From an uncultured Candidatus Saccharibacteria bacterium (GTDB lineage: Bacteria > Patescibacteriota > Saccharimonadia > Saccharimonadales > Saccharimonadaceae): a stretch of 7,482 bases of DNA. Each line of letters starts with the position of its first letter. The stretch's first letter is position 1. Shown piece after piece: positions 5,427 to 7,482 of the stretch. The position numbers and the translations under genes were made by a program. The stretch spans positions 1 to 7,482 of the forward strand of contig CAMUPZ010000030.1 in NCBI GenBank assembly GCA_947095985.1, read 5' to 3'. The notes beneath the pieces are model-generated. The model did not search any database. It had not been told where the DNA came from and saw nothing but the letters and a program-made list of their open reading frames with translations.

Positions 5427-6916
5427 TATTTTGCAAACTCAATTGCTCGCGTTTCGCGAATAACATTAACCTTGATAGTGCCAGGATACTGCATAGTCGA
5501 CTCAATCTTCGTGGCAATATCTCGGGCCAATTTAATCGCCGACAAATCATCAATTGACTGCGGCTTGACGATCACTCGAACTTCACGTCCAGCCGAAATT
5601 GCGTAGGCCTTATCAATTCCCTCAAAGCTAGTCGCTACATTCTCCAAGTCGCGCATTCGCTCAGCAAAGTTCTCAGCCGAAACGTTGCGGGCACCCGGAC
5701 GGGCCGCTGAAGCTGCGTCACAAACCCTAACTATAATCGCTTCTGGTGTAGTTGCCTCGATATCATCATGATGCGCCTCAATCGCGTGCACGATCCGCTC
5801 ATCCATGCCATATTTCCGTGCCAATTCCGCGCCAATGTGATGATGCTTGCCCTCAATTTTATGAGTCACCGCCTTGCCAACGTCATGCAACAGCGTAGCA
5901 ATTTTTGTAATACGCACATCCGCGCCAATTTCCTCAGCAATCATACCAGCAATTTGCGCCATCTCCGTCGAGTGTTTCAAAACGTTCTGGCCAAAGCTAG
6001 TACGAAACTTCAGTTCGCCAAGCAGCAGCAACATTTCCTTTGGAATACCGACCACGCCAGTCTCGCGCATAGCATCTTCGCCAGCCTGCTTGACCTCTTT
6101 ATCAATTTGCTTTTTAGCCTTAGCGACAACTTCCTCAATGCGCGCTGGATGAATGCGTCCGTCCTTCATCAACATCTCCAAACTCAAACGAGCCACCTGT
6201 CGACGAACTGGATCGAAACTAGACAACACTATCATACCTGGCGTGTCATCCACTAAAATATCAACACCAGTTTCACGCTGCAGCGCCTGAATATTGCGAC
6301 CTTCCTTGCCGATAATTCGACCTTTCATCTCATCATCAGTCAATTTAACCGCAGTAACTGTGCGCTCGGCTGTTACCTCGCTACTCATCCGCTCCATTGC
6401 CGTCACCAAAATCATCTGCGCCCGCTCTTCGGCGTCATCCATTGCATCATGTTGTAATTTTGACACCAAACCAGCCAAATCCTGCTTAATGTCACGTTCG
6501 GTCATTTGCATCAGCTTGTCGGCTGCGTCTTTCTTTTTCAGTCCAGCAATTTTTTCAAGCTTCTCTTGCTGGCGCGTACGGATATCACGAATCTCATTTT
6601 TAAGGTTATCAACCTCATCTTCATGGGTACGCAGCTTCTCCGCTCGACGATCCAGCTCCTCTAGTTTATTGTCAAGCGTTCTCTCGCGATCAGCCAAACG
6701 ATTCTCGGTTTTTTGCCACTCCTTACGACGCTCGTTCTCAATTTTCAGCGCCTCGTCTTTGGCTTTTAAGACAATATCACTAGCCTTCGTCTTGGCATCA
6801 GCCAAATCACGCTCAATTTGATTTTTGCCATTAATTTGGCGCGTTCGTTGATATCCTACGAAACCACCAACACCAATACCCGCACCAACAATGGCGGCAA
6901 TGATCATCTCTATCAT
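5426..6916 (-). CDS. rny: Ribonuclease Y (membrane-anchored mRNA decay endonuclease)
   Basis: RNase Y starts mRNA decay by endonucleolytic cuts at the inner face of the membrane. The 496-residue protein shows the full family layout: an N-terminal membrane segment (about 3-21, Gly/Ala/Ile/Val-rich), a long charged coiled coil rich in Lys, Glu and Arg (about 27-165), a KH RNA-binding domain with GRIIGKEGRN (199-208), and an HD domain with H315 in LKHS, the H344-D345 pair in LLHDVGK, and a later metal ligand candidate D400. Length is close to the usual 510-520. ATG 6916 is chosen because AAAGGA (minus strand, 6922-6927) lies 5 nt upstream; the second Met at residue 4 is less well placed. It leads a three-gene set with the Nudix gene and gpmA, each joined by one-base overlaps. 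A candidate promoter and a leader hairpin lie in the 153 nt before it. Confidence 0.96.
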   Translation of the reverse strand: MIEMIIAAIVGAGIGVGGFVGYQRTRQINGKNQIERDLADAKTKASDIVLKAKDEALKIENERRKEWQKTENRLADRERTLDNKLEELDRRAEKLRTHEDEVDNLKNEIRDIRTRQQEKLEKIAGLKKKDAADKLMQMTERDIKQDLAGLVSKLQHDAMDDAEERAQMILVTAMERMSSEVTAERTVTAVKLTDDEMKGRIIGKEGRNIQALQRETGVDILVDDTPGMIVLSSFDPVRRQVARLSLEMLMKDGRIHPARIEEVVAKAKKQIDKEVKQAGEDAMRETGVVGIPKEMLLLLGELKFRTSFGQNVLKHSTEMAQIAGMIAEEIGADVRITKIATLLHDVGKAVTHKIEGKHHHIGAELARKYGMDERIVHAIEAHHDDIEATTPEAIIVRVCDAASAARPGARNVSAENFAERMRDLENVATSFEGIDKAYAISAGREVRVIVKPQSIDDLSAIKLARDIATKIESTMQYPGTIKVNVIRETRAIEFAK

Positions 6917-6939
6917 ATTATTCCTTTCCGATCAGCCGC

Positions 6940-6960
6940 CCTTGAGTGTTCGCCTCAAGG
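6940..6960 (-). promoter_or_regulatory. Perfect 7-bp hairpin in the rny mRNA leader
   Basis: On the minus strand CCTTGAG and CTCAAGG form a perfect stem around a 7-nt loop (GCGAACA), ending 24 nt before the rny ATG and just upstream of its ribosome binding site. No T-run follows on the minus strand, so it is not an intrinsic terminator for tsaB. On the plus strand it is followed by AAATATAT, again not a T-run. It could stabilise the 5' leader or act in control of rny; that is inference. Confidence 0.5.
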
Positions 6961-7034
6961 AAATATATCAACAGCCAATCAATTTCAAACTATCTAAATC
7001 TGGCGAATCAAAACTTACAAAACGCCGTAATTTA

Positions 7035-7063
7035 ATTATACACGCTTTTGAAGATTTTGGCAC
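7035..7063 (-). promoter_or_regulatory. Predicted promoter of the rny-Nudix-gpmA operon
   Basis: Reading the minus strand, a perfect TATAAT -10 (7035-7040) is preceded after 17 nt by GTGCCA (7058-7063), a 4/6 match to the -35. Transcription would begin near 7028, giving a leader of about 110 nt that includes the hairpin at 6940-6960. The promoter starts 6 nt beyond the tsaB stop, so rny need not depend on the tsaB transcript. Confidence 0.55.
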
Positions 7064-7069
7064 TGAAAA

Positions 7070-7444
7070 TCATTTTCGCGGCGCGGTAATATGAGCGGCA
7101 GCACCATACTCTGGCATGACAATTTTCTCGTTCTCGCCAGCACGCAGTTTTTCAAGTGCCATCTCCCGCCAATCTTCACCCATTGCACCGACAATCGGTA
7201 TATTCAAGCTATCCGCCAGCGTGTTTGCAACCGTCAGCCCAATCCTTAGCCCAGTAAAACTGCCCGGCCCTTTCATTACGCCGATACCGCTGATATCATG
7301 CAAATCACCGGTTTTTTCTTCCAAAAACTTCAATAACCCGCGCGCCAACGTCCGCCCTGCTTGCCACTCAAAATCCTGCCGGGCCTCATTATCAACCACC
7401 GTTAAAAAACAAGTTGCCGTCGAGGTATCTAATAAGATTATCAT
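7070..7444 (-). CDS. tsaB: tRNA threonylcarbamoyladenosine biosynthesis protein TsaB, short form
   Basis: TsaB (YeaZ) is the non-catalytic partner that binds TsaD in making the t6A modification at position 37 of ANN-decoding tRNAs. The sequence opens with the ASKHA-fold strand IILLDTSTA (2-10) and has the diagnostic GPGSFTGLRIG block (59-69) followed by TVANTLADSLNIPIVG. At 124 residues it is about half the length of E. coli TsaB (231): the N-terminal lobe is present, most of the C-terminal lobe is absent, and the tail ends Y-G-A-A-A-H-I-T-A-P-R-K. The frame is clean, so this looks like a natural short form rather than a broken gene. The start is ATG 7444: a TTG nine codons upstream (7471) keeps the frame open, but AAAGGAG (minus strand, 7453-7459) is placed 8 nt before 7444 and lies inside the longer reading. 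The ATG overlaps the upstream gene's TGA by 4 nt. Confidence 0.9.
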   Translation of the reverse strand: MIILLDTSTATCFLTVVDNEARQDFEWQAGRTLARGLLKFLEEKTGDLHDISGIGVMKGPGSFTGLRIGLTVANTLADSLNIPIVGAMGEDWREMALEKLRAGENEKIVMPEYGAAAHITAPRK

Positions 7445-7482
7445 GCCAAATTCTCCTTTATCTTCTGCCAAAGTTCAGCCGA
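7441..7482 (-). CDS. 3' end of an unidentified gene upstream of tsaB (partial)
   Basis: One minus-strand frame is open from the window edge and ends in TGA at 7443-7441, giving 13 residues (SAELWQKIKENLA). The TGA overlaps the tsaB ATG as ATGA, the same stop/start joint seen twice elsewhere in the window, which supports a real upstream cistron. tsaE is a common neighbour of tsaB and is a reasonable guess, but 13 residues carry no family motif. The rest of the gene lies outside the window. Confidence 0.5.
   Translation of the reverse strand, partial: SAELWQKIKENLA
7453..7459 (-). promoter_or_regulatory. Shine-Dalgarno that decides the tsaB start
   Basis: AAAGGAG on the minus strand lies 8 nt before ATG 7444. 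Because it would be coding sequence if translation began at TTG 7471, it favours the shorter 124-residue TsaB. Confidence 0.75.

Noticed and set aside
5768..6821. Several plus-strand open frames of 92-175 codons opposite rny
   Set aside because: They lie antisense to a complete RNase Y. Their Ser/Ile/Arg-rich composition is what the reverse complement of a Lys/Glu-rich coiled-coil gene gives, and no start signals or motifs were seen.
7065..7077. GAAAA-TGA-TTTTC hairpin at the end of tsaB as a terminator
   Set aside because: It is a short A/T stem with a 3-nt loop and no following T-run on the minus strand.
1..7482. CRISPR arrays, tRNA or rRNA genes, insertion sequences, prophage genes or recoded stop codons
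   Set aside because: No spaced repeats, cloverleaf-like sequence, transposase-like reading frame or terminal inverted repeats were seen, and TGA behaves as a normal stop.

Overview
This window looks like a stretch of a small-genome bacterium of the Patescibacteria/CPR type, most likely Saccharibacteria (TM7). That is an inference from gene style: compact genes joined by 1-4 nt overlaps, a very short TsaB, a short-form phosphoglycerate mutase, and RNase Y as the decay RNase. TGA is used as an ordinary stop codon (pncA, pncB, tsaB), so there is no sign of the UGA=Gly code of Gracilibacteria/SR1. I had no database to test the taxonomy.

Plus strand, 1-4267: an NAD salvage locus. It holds the 3' end of nadE (NAD synthetase), an NrtR-type regulator with a catalytically degenerate Nudix domain, pncA (nicotinamidase), pncB (nicotinate phosphoribosyltransferase), and a 447-residue fusion of a complete Nudix hydrolase domain to an APH/choline-kinase-like phosphotransferase domain. 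PncA, PncB and NadE would convert nicotinamide to nicotinate, then NaMN, and finally amidate NaAD to NAD. The adenylyltransferase step (NadD/NadM) is not in the window. pncA, pncB and the fusion are chained by two ATGA stop/start overlaps, so they probably form one transcript driven by a promoter in the 129-nt gap before pncA. That gap carries several palindromes suitable as NrtR operators. The 5' end of pncA has an apparent one-base frameshift: a strong ribosome binding site and ATG run into TAG after three codons, while the catalytic Asp lies upstream of the first usable start in the main frame.

Minus strand, 4264-7482: a housekeeping block transcribed toward the NAD locus. In transcription order it holds the last 13 codons of an unidentified gene, tsaB (tRNA t6A synthesis), then, after a 153-nt gap with its own promoter and a hairpin leader, rny (RNase Y), a Nudix hydrolase, and gpmA (2,3-bisphosphoglycerate-dependent phosphoglycerate mutase). 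rny, the Nudix gene and gpmA overlap by one base each. gpmA and the Nudix-kinase gene converge and overlap tail to tail by 4 nt, with no convincing terminator.

The window has three Nudix domains with different fates: one a regulator (NrtR), one fused to a kinase in the NAD operon, and one free-standing next to RNase Y. The best candidates for something undescribed are the Nudix-kinase fusion under presumed NrtR control and the recoded or broken pncA start.
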